Source: Saururus chinensis
Taxonomy: Eukaryota > Streptophyta > Magnoliopsida > Piperales > Saururaceae
DNA length: 64,000 bases
Reading direction: 5' to 3'
Assembly (NCBI GenBank): GCA_035235625.1
Contig: CP141146.1
Coordinates: 5,264,501-5,328,500 of the forward strand
Shown here: positions 38,456 through 52,500 of the stretch, piece after piece
Position numbering within the stretch: position 1 is the first letter of the stretch
How the letters are laid out: every line of letters begins with the position of its first letter
Made by a program: the position numbers and the translations under genes
Notes under the pieces: generated by a model
Seen by the model: only the letters and a program-made list of their open reading frames with translations
Databases searched by the model: none
What the model was told of the DNA's origin: nothing

Positions 38456-41400
38456 GTCTAATAGGCAGGTTATTTACCCAAACTTTTCGATATTTATCCA
38501 CAAACACTTGACTTTCTCCGCAAGTCATAGGTTGGCCATTTTGACCTTTAGAAATAAAATTTTTTTGATAAATATAATAAAAATAGCAATAAAATTTTAA
38601 ACAAGTGCATGTTCTATTCCACTTATTAGGATGAAATATCTTCCACTTAGTAAAATTGCAACTTTTGAAGAAAGACATTTTGTAGTGATACGAAAGATTT
38701 TTAAATGCGGCCACATGCAATAAACCCCCTATTGTAGGTTGGTGCATGGCTACAAAAATCACCCGCAGTCGGTCAGCCTATGGAGGCTAGTACATGTCCA
38801 TATGCAATAGGGGGCTCATTTTAAGATCATTGTAAGTAGGAATATCTAAATATCTTCAATAGTTATAAAAGGTGCTTGAGCAAGCATTATTGTATAGGTT
38901 AACTTCATAAAAGGACTAGCCACAACATTTAGGTTTCATATAATAATAAAAAAGGTAATGAGTGGTAGGTGAACGTGGGGTTGGAAAAGAGCTACCCTTC
39001 TCTAAAATCCCCTTTTTGTGTTCTCTTGATTTGTTCTTTTTCTTTTCAACTTTTCTATGTCATGCATTCTCTGGCTTCTAGACACAATTTTTCTCTTGTA
39101 CCAAAGAAATAAAAAAATAAAATTTTTATCAGCCTGATTTCTAGGTTTAAAAAGTCATTTTTCTATTGTGCCTTGCAAAAATTATCCACAAATGGCTGGC
39201 ACCCCATTAGTAAATCAAATCACATTCTCTTCCATTATCTGCATGCACAAATCGGAGGAAAGATTCACATGACATGATATGTAAAATAATAAGTTTACAT
39301 CGTTACCTCCAACTTAATTATACAGAGTAGCTGCCAAGTTTGAGGTGATAGTAAACCCTGGGCAAATTAATAGCTGTCAAATTATTATTGACACATGTTG
39401 TTGGCATTGTCAAACTAAGATTCATGGCAAACACGCCCACATCCACAGCACTGTTTATGCAGTCATATTTAGTAGCACAGACCAGACACAGCCCAATCCC
39501 TAATTAAAAATGTATAAAAAAATAAACGATTGAATGCACACTTACTGGCACTCTTTATGCAAATCCACAAAAAAGCCAATCATTTGCAAACCACACCCAT
39601 TTGTTATTTCCAAAATTGTGGCTTTAACATTGGTAAAAATCAGCTAAATTTTTTCCAAATATGATTGTTTCACTTCCCACCCATGCTAATTTGCAACCAA
39701 AAACTTGAAGGACCAGACCAACACATTCAATGCTGATTGGGTTGTCAATACGGAAGCTTCTAATATATGTTTTTAATATCAACTTCGTGACCAGCCCTTA
39801 CGAGGAACCATGGTACATAAGAGGGCACTTGTACATGGATGACGAATTGCCCTCTTATGTATTATGTCCAGAACGCTATGTGACATGGTTACGAGGCTTT
39901 GGCCAGGGAGCTCGATTAGACTAATTTTATTTACTAAAAGCTGGTTAGGGGTGTTCATAGATAGAAACGGATATGGACACTATGTCTATGTAAAAAAATA
40001 TTCACTCTGTATAAATATAGGTGCAGACATATTCACTCTATGTCTATGAACAGACAATTAGACAACAAGTCTCTTGAGCACACTTAACACTGGTAACTTG
40101 AGAGTAAAAGATGGTTCCGTAAATTAATGGTTGAACCTGCTCCCTAACTGGTTTGGTTGTACTGTCGATTGTAGTGAAGAGTTTTTCATGCCCCTCTCGG
40201 ACAATGAGCTCAGCATAAGCTACACATGGGGAGCTGTAGAGATCAATAGTGCACACGCTAGTGTATATTAGTGTAAGTGATATTAATACTAATGTGCACT
40301 AGTATATGCATGTTATCATTGAGAAACAAACTCTTTTCAGTTATAGGTAGGAATGCCACCGGGTCGGATTTTGCTAAACTCAAACCTGATATTATTTAAT
40401 AAATGATAAATTTAAATTTAACCTGAATAGTTATTCGGGTTGAATTTAAAAACCCAAACATGACTTATTAGGTAGGGTCGGGTTAAATTTTATCAAAAGA
40501 TAAAAAAAATATAAAAAAATTATATTTATAACCTTATTTTGATGAGGTCTTACCGAACCCGAACTTTGATGTAATTTACAAAATAATACTCAAACTAAAC
40601 TGAATAACTATTTTAATTAAATTTAAAAAACTATATATGACCCGTTAAGGTCAGGTCGAGTTAGATTTTTCTATAAACAACTAAGTCACATATCTAGAGT
40701 CTTAGTTGTAGGTATATCCACCTTCATGGCCCCACTACCGTAAGGCACGCATTGGGTATCAGTTAACATCCATGATCATACGTAGGAACTTCTGATCGAT
40801 ACGTTTCCTCGCATCTTTCTCGGGCCCTGTGAGCCCCGTGATTAGGACGTAAGTAAGCCGGGCCGTACGCGACGAGCTTCACATGCAGATGCATCCCCCC
40901 CATCCCATCCGCCACGTAAGAAAATGGTAAAACAGCGTACGTAGAAGGGCATTTATGTCTGCCACCCGTACGGACCGAAAGATTCCCTGACAGATATAAA
41001 ATTTCTGACAAAAAGGAAAAGCTGAGGTTTAAGTAACTTCCGGTGATAGATGAGGACCATGTTTGGGGAAAGTAAAAGATAAAATATTAGGGATTGGATG
41101 ACGTACAAAATATGACGTTGTTATAGTGTTATTATAAAAAAGTGAAATAATATTATCCAATTTTTAAAATTTTGCTTGGTAGGATATGTATTTTATAAGG
41201 GGTGAGCTGCCTAAAAAGGGAGTTAGCATAAAAAGGCATTCTTTGTATAGAATTACACTAAAATACTATGTATTAATTAGATTAAAATCTCAAATGGTTG
41301 CAACGTGTTAGGTGTTGTCAGCATATATCGCTTTGGATTAGAAAAAGTGAATCTTTGTATTGCAATGTTATTTTTTTATGTTTAATTAAAAGTTAAACTA

Positions 41401-42178
41401 AGATTTTAGCGTAAAAAAAGTGGAGTAAGAATATTAGTCAATCCATCTTCCACGGTGGAAAGCTCCGTGATAGAAAACTCCTAAAAAAGACTAGAAAGTT
41501 ATTTATGTCATCCTACACTTTGTAATAGAACAGACAAAGAGGATAAAGGGAAGTAATTTGCAACAATGACCCCCCTTGTGTTCTTATTGTTTTATAGTTA
41601 TTGTATTTAGACCATACCACCAGGATTTTTAACTCAGATCATATTTATTTTTATTTATAATAAATATATATTATTTTCATCTTAAATTAATAGTTTTATG
41701 GGACAAAAAAAATTATTTTATATTAATAATTTTATTTTATTCAATTTAAATAATTGAGTAGGTAAAAAGAGTATCATAAACTTATTATCTATTTTCTTAG
41801 ATGTAAATTTTATTATTTAATAAAAATTATTTATTTTAAATATAGTTATTAATATAAGACAAAAAAATTATTATTTAATTAGTAGTGTTAAATAATAACA
41901 ATTGGCCTCTTGAAACATCGTACCCCACCGCCAATTTCCTTAAGGTATGTATAAGATTCACCCATCATCATGCATACCTAGTAAATCAGAATATAATAAA
42001 TATTATCAACATCATCAAATCATTGTAAATCAGAATCTGATATCATCTTTACTCCTTTAATTTAATAATTGACAATCCACCAACATGCAAGGTCCATTAA
42101 TTAATTTAATTGTAGCTGGGCAAAAATTTATAAACATGCCTATAGTAGTACAAAGTACTAAGGTCCCCATTTTATTAA
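38456..42178. other. Intergenic, no gene recognised
   Basis: AT-rich DNA with scattered repeats. A small hairpin lies at 39,809-39,866. Diverged GGGT(C/T)GGGTT-type units lie at about 40,350-40,680, and a GC-richer patch at 40,720-41,000. A Stowaway-like inverted-repeat remnant lies near 41,680-41,780. No protein-like frame is seen on either strand. Confidence 0.4.
39809..39866. repeat. Small perfect hairpin (14 bp core, 20-nt loop)
   Basis: TACATAAGAGGGCA at 39,814-39,827 pairs exactly with TGCCCTCTTATGTA at 39,848-39,861. With two G-U pairs the stem extends to 19 bp (39,809-39,827 with 39,848-39,866). The loop is 20 nt. It could be a MITE relic or a small-RNA precursor; nothing else supports either. 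Confidence 0.55.
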
Positions 42179-43537
42179 GGTGGGGCAATTGCCCCCACCA
42201 TGTCTTCCAACCTTGGCTCCCCCCATGCTCCGACCTTCTCTCCCTCAGCTCCTCTCGGCTTCCAAGTCCGACCTCTGCTCCCATTTTACGCAGTCTACAG
42301 GGGCCCTCTCCAACCACCCGGCCCGATCTGATCGGTATTCACTTTGTTTTTTTTTTATAAAAAAAAATAATGTCCTTTTTTCTTTTTCTTTTTTTTTTTT
42401 ACTAAAATTTGGGTTTGTTTCATTTCCAACACAAAGACTCTGTGTGAGATCGGAAAATTGTATGGCTCTGCTCTTTATCTAGTGATTTTTTGTGGTGAAA
42501 AATTTGTGCTCAGTCTTGGGGTGGATGCTTTGACTTCATAATCCTTAAAAATTCCTCAATGATGACTATTTCTTTTTGGAATTATGTGCAGCAGGACTTT
42601 TGATCATCTTTTTCCCTCTTACATTTAAGTATGCATTTTAGTAGTGGTCATGGCATTTAGATTGAGTGAAAAATAAGTCACTACACCTCATTCATCCATT
42701 GTTCAATGAAGTATGAGAATCGGATCTCTTATGATTGGTTTCCCTTTATTATAATGAATCTAGTCTCCTAATTCCATGGAAGTTTGATTTTTATGTTATT
42801 GTAAATGAAATTTAACCTGTAATAGTTTATTGATTTTGAAAAACAGTTCAGATTGGATATACTGAAAGTATGTAATCTTTTTTCTATAGAGTATGTATTC
42901 TCTTTCTTGGGATTTGCATGCTACTACCCATAACGTGACTGATGAAATGCCTTATGGGTGCTATATTTTACCATCTCTTCCAACTTAGATGCTCAGTAGT
43001 AAACTGGAATTGGCCTAATGGGGCCATGCTCCACTTCCTCAGCTGTTCTTGTTATGACGTAATGATAATGGTGGCATAACAAGGCTCATTGCAGGACCCC
43101 TTTCCTTTTGGTTGATATTTGGTAAAATTATTAAAACCTTGACAAATTGGGAACAAAAAACAGAGCCAATGTGGTCTGAAGTACATTGTCAAACTGGTGT
43201 CAAACCAAGTGTATATATTTTATTGTAATTGTAGTTCTTTTAATTGATGCTTGTAATTTATTGCCTTTTACTCTTTGGAGGTTCAGACAACTTCAAGCCA
43301 TTGATCTTGAAAGTGTTAAACCTGCGCTTCGAGCTGGTGAGTTAGTCATTCTAGCAATGTTTTTCATATAAGTTGCAATGGATACATGCCTTTTTAACAT
43401 TGTTATCTAGTATGCCAAATTTTCCCCAATTTTTTTTTCAGAATTTCCCGAACCTAACTGAAATGACCCCTGGCCGAATTGAAGTCGAATCCTGAACTTG
43501 TCACTATCTTCTCAAGTGTAATGGTTTTCATATTCAG
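42179..43537 (+). promoter_or_regulatory. Putative 5' region of the DNA glycosylase gene
   Basis: A GC- and pyrimidine-rich segment (42,179-42,330), starting with the near palindrome GGTGGGGCAATTGCCCCCACC, looks like a promoter/leader. A likely untranslated or N-terminal exon lies at about 43,290-43,336, with donor GTGAGT following. It would join the exon starting 43,538. That exon has an open frame in phase with the glycosylase but no ATG, so coding sequence further upstream cannot be excluded. Confidence 0.4.
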
Positions 43538-43549
43538 GTCCAGAATGCT

Positions 43550-46500
43550 ATGGCTGGAACGGGAAGAGGAATGCCATGTTTACAGCTCTTGCAGTTGAGT
43601 TCAGCTCAAGCTGGGAGCAATTCAACGCCCTCTTACTTGCCACTTCTGTGCCCTCAGATAGATGGTTTTAATCAATTGTGGTACATGGAAAACCCCGGGG
43701 TAGTGAACACTGGTTTGATTGGGAGGAATCCTCCGTATAACCACACTTTGCACCTCTCTGCTCTTATGTCTGCAGGTAATTTAATTTACGACTTATTTTT
43801 TTCAATCTCTTCGAAGATAAATGTTAATCTTTTTTTTAAAATTTCTCTTCCTTTTCTTAAAATATTTAATGAAATATATGCTCTTTAACTTGAATTTTAC
43901 AGAGGGATATCCTGTTCCTTTCCATGTGATATCGGGTCACCAAAATTCATGGGTAAATTCAACCGCAGAAGTGCCAACAAACAGCAATGCAGTATCTCAG
44001 TTGGCACCAGTTACACCTGATCAAAGAGCCAAGAAAACAGGAAAGAGGATCCCTACTAAGCCTATCAATTCACACAGAGATGCACAATGGCATCTGAAGG
44101 AGAAAGATGAGGATGACCAGTCTTGGTATTCCTTTGGAGCTGAGGTTGCAAATTATCAGGATCAATGCAACCCTCCTACCCAGGAAAATGAGCCTAGTAG
44201 TTGCATAAGAGAAGAAAATGCACCTACCAGTCTATCTTGTGAGCAGGGTAGTCTTCAGGTGACAAATAAATCTAGTATTCTCGCCCAACCCCTTATGAAT
44301 GCATCGCTTACTTCCATTGAACCTGTCACTCCAATAAAGGAGTCACTTAATCATGTAAGGAAGGAAGACTGCCAAGGGATTGACCTCAACAAGACCCCAT
44401 CTCAAAAGCAGAAAAAGAAAAAGCACAGGCCAAAAGTCGTAAGAGAAGCAAAGCCTAACAAAAAGCACAAGCCAGTTACTCCAGAAGAACCTAAAAGACA
44501 GAAAAGGAAATATGTGCGCAGGTCTACACCCAAGGGGAATACTACACCTCTTTCGGATGGTGGAAAAGCTTCTGAGCTAATTGGACACAATGAAGGTGTG
44601 AAGGCTTCTTGCAGGCGAGCTTTGAATTTTAATTTAGAAGATTACCCGGGAGAAGAAAGCACTGGTGGCGCTGGATCGTGTGTCTGGTCTTTTGATAGTC
44701 ATTCAGATACTCAACTGAAAAATACATGTGAAAGCACAAACTTTAGCGGAGACACTTCGCTTCAACCAGGCCTGCAGTTCAACCCAGTTCTAGAGGTTGT
44801 AAAAGAGAACTCAGATAGTGGAATTGGGGATGATCTCAATCTTTCCTTCATTCCAATGAACAACAGTTGCATGACACAACCAGAAAATCCTAATTCCTTA
44901 TCTATAATTGTAAGAAAAGAACCCTCCAAGGTAAACATGAAGTTGCTTGCAAGGAGAAAAGGCATGGAACGAATTCGTCAGCATGTCTCTAACCAGGAAA
45001 CAGGAGACGCCACTCTATCTGTGCCGGAGAATGGATTTTGTCATGTGCTTGGAATGCAAACCAATTCAGATAACATCTTTTCAACTCTTTTGAAGCACCC
45101 AGAAAAAGGGTTGAAAAGGGGAATTTGTGAGACTACCAATAATCCAGAAATTAACCAGACAAACATTGTGGATGTTGAAGATACTGTCATTAAAAAATCA
45201 AAAACAGGTGTATGGAAGGAGGACATGGTAGCAAACATCACTCCCTCCATGACAGCAGCTGGACACAATTACTGCAGTTACTATCCTCTGTGCAGCACCT
45301 CTGAAGCAAAAAATAAGTCAAGTGGTCAGAGCTGCGACTTCTCATATAATGGGAACTCCCACTTTTCGAGTAGTAGATATAAATCAATGTTGCATAACAG
45401 TGAAGGAAAACCTTCCCATGACGAAGTGTATAATCTCCAAGGTACATCAACTGCTAGTGATAAGGTGACAATGGAAAGACCAAATGCATCTGTTGAAGTG
45501 TGCCACTTGCCCCTTCTGACTGCATTAATGAAGGACAGCCAGCTTCCAGCTTGGCATGGGCATGAAGTTGACAGTGCTAGAGCAGGAGGACATTACCAAG
45601 GAACAAAAAGAACTAAGAAGCACCCAACTAGTCTCATTGAATCAGCCTCCAGCTCTACCATAAATCAAGTTGGTCCATTAGAAAACAAGTCTGCTACATG
45701 TGATCACTACCAACAACTTGTTGAAGAAAGGGGAACTAATTCTTCAGATTCAGCCATATCATTAGTAGAATTTAGTCAATCAACAATGTTTAAAGAGAAC
45801 CCTGTACATTCTATACACCATTCAGAAGCAGCAAATAGAGTTTTTTCATATTGTAACTCTGTTGATGAACTTGTTCACAGACTGAAATTTTTAAACATTA
45901 ATGGAGAAAGCACTCTCTCCGATGAATTACAAAATGCCCTGGTTCCATATGGTGGGGACAGACAGATGGTCGCTTATGAGGGGCCATTTGATCCTATTAG
46001 GAAAAAACAGCGTCCTAGAGCCAAAGTCGACTTAGACAGTGAGACACTCAGAATTTGGGATATGCTGATGTACAAGGAAGGTATTGATGCAACGGAAGCG
46101 GTAGATCCAAATAAAGAGAAGTGGTGGGAAGAAGAAAGGCGAGTTTTCAAGGGACGTGTGGATTCATTCATAGCACGCATGCATCTTGTTCAAGGTACTC
46201 TTAACAAAATGAAAATTTAGCATTAGGTGCTTTTCCTACAATCTAATGTCCACAGCCTCTTTTTTCTGGGTTATGGTTGCTTTATTCCATTATTGCTAGG
46301 CTTTTATATCTGCCCTTGTCCTAGAATATGGATAGTTAATCTACAAAAGCTACCATCCTAATTATTTCTTGGAGTTCTCTAGTGAAATGCGATCATTGGG
46401 ACACATATTACTTGGTGTCTTGCATTGAGTAATAAGAAAGGAAAAATAAACAAATATCATATTTTTTTGGAGTTCACATTTTTAACTTCAGCTAGTAGAG

Positions 46501-49500
46501 ATGTACTTGTAATCATTCTATAATGAAAGCAGACACTTACTGAGCCACACTTATATCTCTGATTTTGTATTTTAAATGTGAGCTTTTCTGTTGTATGAAT
46601 TAACTAAAAGATTGTTTAGTTTGTTTTTTTGTAAGTGGACTAAGAAAAATAATTTTTTCAAGGTGATAGACGCTTCTCACGATGGAAAGGATCCGTTGTG
46701 GACTCAGTTATAGGTGTTTTTCTCACGCAAAATGTATCTGACCATCTATCAAGGTTAGTCTGTACTGTTCCATATTCTTTTCCCAGTATATTTGAATTGC
46801 CTGCCCCCCCCCCCCACACACACATCCACAAGATATATATAGAAAAAAATACAGATTTGCTTCATTTATTTTTTGTTCTTTGAACTTCTTTCTCAGCTCT
46901 GCCTTCATGGCTCTTGCGGCAAGATTTCCACTGCAGTCAAGAAGCAGCAACAATGACATGTCCTATGGAGAGGAAGGGAAAAGCAGATCAACTAGCCCTA
47001 TTTGGCAGGAAACTGCGTCAACTCCAGGGATGTCCAACGAGCATTTAATAATACTACATGAAGCCGATGTTCACAAAGGAAAGGAAATAAGAAGTAGAAT
47101 TGATTGTTTTGGAAGGTGTTCAGCTGACAACTCAGAAGGTAATCCAACAGACATGGGTGAGGAAGAACAGAAAATGGATCACAAATCCTCTGATGAGAGC
47201 ACATCAAATGTGGTAGATGAAATAATCCTTTCTCAAAACTCAGTGATTTCATCCCTGGCCTCCACAGAGTCGTGTAATCAAATAATTTCTCAGATAAGTT
47301 CAGGCATAGAAGTTGAAGAGGTGGAGAACCCGGTGCTGAGGTCTAAATGCAAAGGCATTTTTGATGCAGCTGATACTTCATTCACCGAGCTTTTACAAAT
47401 GCAAGGAGATGGTGTTAGAGACTCTTTAGATGAAGAAGCCTGTAATAGCTATGTGGAATCACATATGAATGAGCTGTACCAGGGGGTGCATGCACAGTTT
47501 TCCACAACCCTAAACAAAGCTCAACCTATAGCTTACAAGGATTTTATGAATACCAGTGACCATTTTGGAGGAAGTATGACAGGCCATCTGGAGTGTAAGC
47601 TAACATCCTTTGGTAAAATAAAAAATCAAATAAGCCAAGAAGTGCCAGAATATACCACAGATACATTGCAAGTGGGAGATGTTATCTCTTCACCAATCTC
47701 TGTAGTATCATCCATAAGTTCTACTGATTCCTCTATACGGACTGTAAATGGTACAAGCTCGGCTGTGAAGTTACATGAAACAGAGAATGTGGTAACTGGA
47801 TTTAGGTGCAGCCCAGAAACTTCTTTCACCGAGCTTTTGCAAATGCAAGGCGGCAAGATGCTTCAGGGACTGTATAGTAATAATGGAAGCATAACTGAGC
47901 CATCAAACAAGTATACAGAATGGACAACACTTGAGAGGACAAAAGGTTACAAAGAGATGAAGGAATCACGTTCCTTCATTTACTATGACAACCCATATTT
48001 GTCTAGTATAGAACTAGGTACAAGGCCACACTGGGGATCTTCTGAAATGGCGTGGACAGATGTCTCTATAGATGAAAGCAGATCATGCTTACCTTCAATT
48101 GCTTCCAATATTGCAGATACCAAGGATAATTGTTTAAAAGAGAGATGTCAGTCTGCAGATCCCAATTCTGACTTTACAGCTCCTCCATTTTCTTTGTCTC
48201 CATTTTCATCTATAGATGACTCATGCTCACAACCAGACAGGCATGCAGTTCAACTCTCACTTGGATCAGAACCGAGGACCCTGGCAGATTTGGAACTGAG
48301 ACAAGAGTCTAAGACAGGGGAAAGACAACCAGGATTGGTTAAAAGTCATTTAGAAAAGGCATTAGAAGTTGAAGGGAGCTTCAGGTATGTGAATGATAAG
48401 AACAGTGTAGAAAAGAATGCGGCTGAGTCAGAACAAAGGAGCCTACTACAAGCATCAGCAGAAAGGCTTGATTCTAGAAGGCAGGAACCACAATCAGTAC
48501 TAGTCAACCAAGACGTAGGTGAGAAATGTGATTTTGTAGAATGCTCAAGCCCTGTGAATATTACAAAAGCTTCAGAGAGAAAAATAGTTATCTCAAATTC
48601 AAAAGAAGAACTCCAAAGTTGTGGGAAAAGTTTGAGTGAGTCCATTAAAAATAAGGCAAAAACCAGGATAAAGAAGAGTAACGATGAGAGAAAGAAAGAT
48701 ATCGACTGGGACAGCCTAAGAAAAGAAGTATGTTGCCAGGGCCATGAAAAGCCAAAAAGCTGTGAGACGATGGATTCTCTTGACTATGAAGCACTTCTAT
48801 GTGCTGATGTCAAGGAGATAGCTGATGCCATTAGGGAACGAGGAATGAACAACATGCTTGCGCAAAGAATAAAGGTAGATAATGGCAAGCTTTGTTTCTG
48901 TGTTTATATGATATTGTAAGAGGAGATTAAATCTTCTCAATTTTTCTAGGTTGTGCTTCACAAGTAATGGTAATGACATATAATGCTTGAATGGTAGGGT
49001 TTTCTAGTTGCCATATTATTATGGGTACTAGAGTGTAGTTGAGGAAGACAATTTGGTGGCCCTAAAAGTAGTAAGATCTTCTTGGAATAGTTTGATATTC
49101 TTAAAGAAATGCAGACCTTTAAACAAATAATAAAAATTTAATAAATTTCTCAGTTCATTCTCTTGAAATTTCATGGCAACAGTACACTAAGCAATAGATG
49201 CTGATATTTTGAGATGGCAATACTTTGAGCAGGACTTTCTCAACCGACTGGTTCATGAACATGGAAGCATAGACTTGGAATGGTTAAGAGATGTTCCTCC
49301 AGACAAAGCAAAGTAAGAGCAATTATGGGTTTTCTAGGCTAAGCGACAGATTTATTAACATGCAGTCCAGGAGGCTACAACACTTTTTTTTTTAAAAATT
49401 AGAAACGGCACTTTTTTTTTGTCAAGATCATACTGTGGCTTGTATTTTATATCACTAAATGGATCTTTCTGTTGACTTTATTTTATCATTGCAAGAATAT

Positions 49501-52500
49501 AAGATGTATCAATGTCCTTTTCCAGAGAATACTTGCTAAGTATAAGAGGGTTGGGGCTAAAAAGTGTGGAGTGTGTGCGTCTTTTGACTCTTCATCATCT
49601 CGCTTTCCCAGTAAGATTTACAATATATATGTGAACAAGCACAAAAATTTCCTTGATTAGATGAAAGAATTTAAGAGTTAAAACTCGTACTATGCCTTTC
49701 TAAGGTCGACACAAACGTTGGTCGGATAGCTGTGCGACTTGGATGGGTTCCCCTTCAACCGTTGCCTGAGTCTCTCCAACTGCACCTTCTAGAATTGTAA
49801 GCACTAAGATTCATGGTGTAGTCTGCACAAACTGTTTTCCATTAGAAGATAATGTGTTGTGGTCTAACTTGTTGATTTTCTATTCAAGGTATCCTATTCT
49901 TGAATCAGTTCAGAAGTATTTGTGGCCACGACTGTGTAAATTGGACCAGAAAACACTGTTAAGTTGGAACCCCTACATTTCTTTTTTCACAGTAAATAAA
50001 GCTTCAATTTTTTCATATGTTATTGTCTGCTATGTATAAAATGTTAAATGATGTTGAGATGGCAGCAGACATTTTCTCAAACCGCTTCTATCAATATAAT
50101 CTCACGTCTTATATGTCTGTAGGTACGAGCTTCATTATCAGTTGATCACATTTGGAAAGGTACTTAATGGCTGTTACCTAATCTTCATGCACCCTATCTT
50201 CAACTCATAGAATGCATTTTCACAATGAGAAGTATCTTAGTGACTGATAGGAATAACAGTTGTAGGGCCAAACTTTTTGAAGAATGAAATTTTGTTTGTG
50301 CTTTATACTCCTTGTTATTAGCTGGTGATTATGATTAAGTAAAATGAGTGAATGTAGCTAATGTAAGACTTCCCTGCAGGTTTTCTGTACAAAAAGCAAG
50401 CCGAACTGCAATGCATGCCCAATGAGAGGCGAATGCAGACATTTTGCTAGTGCATTTGCAAGGTGTGTGTATTCTATTGTAGTTTATGCAAATAGCACAT
50501 TATGTGAATAATTACAAGAACCATAAAACAATACACATATGCGATAACTACGAAGGCACATATCTGCCTATGTGGTAATGAATAAATATAGTAGGAAATA
50601 GTTTCATATATTCAGAATGATGCTGAAGATGCCCTAAATAATGCATTGTTCCTCGGAGAAACCTATGTGTTATTATGCTTCTTAGAATATGTAATAACAT
50701 TTGATGCATGCTTAAAAAAATGAGGCTCTTGAAAACATCTGCTGCTTGCAGTGCAAGGCTTGCTCTTCCTGGTCCAGAGAATAAGAGCTTGGTGTCATCA
50801 TCTGTACCCCTCACCACATCAGGACAAAATGACATGATGAAGAATCTCATGCCACTTCCATCTCTTGAGGGTCCTCATTTTACACCAGAATCAAGAATCA
50901 ACACATCTGAACCAATCATTGAAGAACCAACTTCACCAGAACCAGAAAGTTTGGATATCTCGGAAAGTGCAATTGAAGAAGCTTTCTGGCAAGATGATAT
51001 TGAGGAAATACCAACAATTAAACTTAATTTTGAAGCATTTTCACAGAATGTACAGATTTATATGCAAGAAAACAATATGGAGCTCCAAAATGTGGACATG
51101 TCAAGAGCTCTAGTAATTTCTACTGCAGAAGCTGCTTCTATCCCTATGCCTAAGCTGAAAAATGTTAGCCGTCTGCGGACTGAGCACCAAGTGTGAGTAA
51201 TACTCATTTTGATGTTTACTATTATCATGAGCAGATGAACTGATTTGGAGAGTGTAAGTGGACACCGAGAATTACCAAGTTAAGATGTATTTGAAGCGTA
51301 GAACGGTAGATCCACACCCTCTATGATATCCCTACCTATAATTTAGTGTAAATATGTCATGCTTAGTTTGTGCTGTGCATATCATTTTTGCAAGAAAATT
51401 GTGGCTTATGCATCTCTGATTTTTTATTGTTTACTGTAGCTATGAACTTCCAGATGGCCACACATTATTGACAGGGGTAAGCTTCTTTTGATATTCACCA
51501 AAGTTGTTTTGTTCGGTTCAAAAAACTTGTTGACTTTGTTGACTTTTGGGGGAAATGGAACAGTTGGATCCAAGAGAGCCCGATGATCCATGTCCTTACC
51601 TTCTTGCTATATGGTCACCAGGTAAGAAAGCAGATGCACCTGACCTGGGGTATACATTACCATATGTTATGCTTGCTTTTGTTCTTATTGATGTAGCTGT
51701 CTTTGTATAAAAGGCGAAACGGCAAATTCAATTCAACCTCCAGAAATGTTCTGCAAGTCTCAAGAATCAGGTAACGTATGTGATAAGGAGACCTGCTTTG
51801 CTTGCAATAGTATAAAGGAGGCAAATACTCTAACAGTTCGAGGAACACTACTGGTGAGAATGAGATGCAGCTTATTCAAATCAGAAAATTTCCTTTCAAA
51901 TTGCAAAATAATAAAAAATGAAGAAAAAATAGATTGGCCTTGTTTACAGAATTGGACCGTTGATTTTATGACATCTTCGTGAACAGATACCATGCCGAAC
52001 TGCAATGAGAGGGAGCTTTCCACTTAATGGCACTTATTTCCAAGTTAATGAGGTACAATATAGGAAAGGCAATAAGTCAACACGGACACTATCACTAGGA
52101 TTGAGATGTAACAACGAGGTTTGTCCATTTGCAGGTATTTGCTGACCATGATTCCAGTCTTGAACCTATTAATGTTCCCAGGGAAATGATATGGAATCTA
52201 CCAAGGCGTACTGTATATTTTGGCACCTCAGTACCTACTATATTTAGAGGTGGGGTTTTGTATCAATCCATCCTAAATTATCCTATATTTTGCTTGATGA
52301 TACATTATTTCTAGAATTTAAGTAATTACTAAAAGATAAGTAAGCCATGACGGTTTAAAACAAAACTTCTCCCAATGAACATCAATTAGTTGGTGTTGAT
52401 GCTGTTCAGTTTTGATACTTATGACGTTATGTAATATATAGGATAATTGTGTCTTTTATTTTTAGATGCAAAAACTTAGTTATATCTTTGTGGTTGTTTT

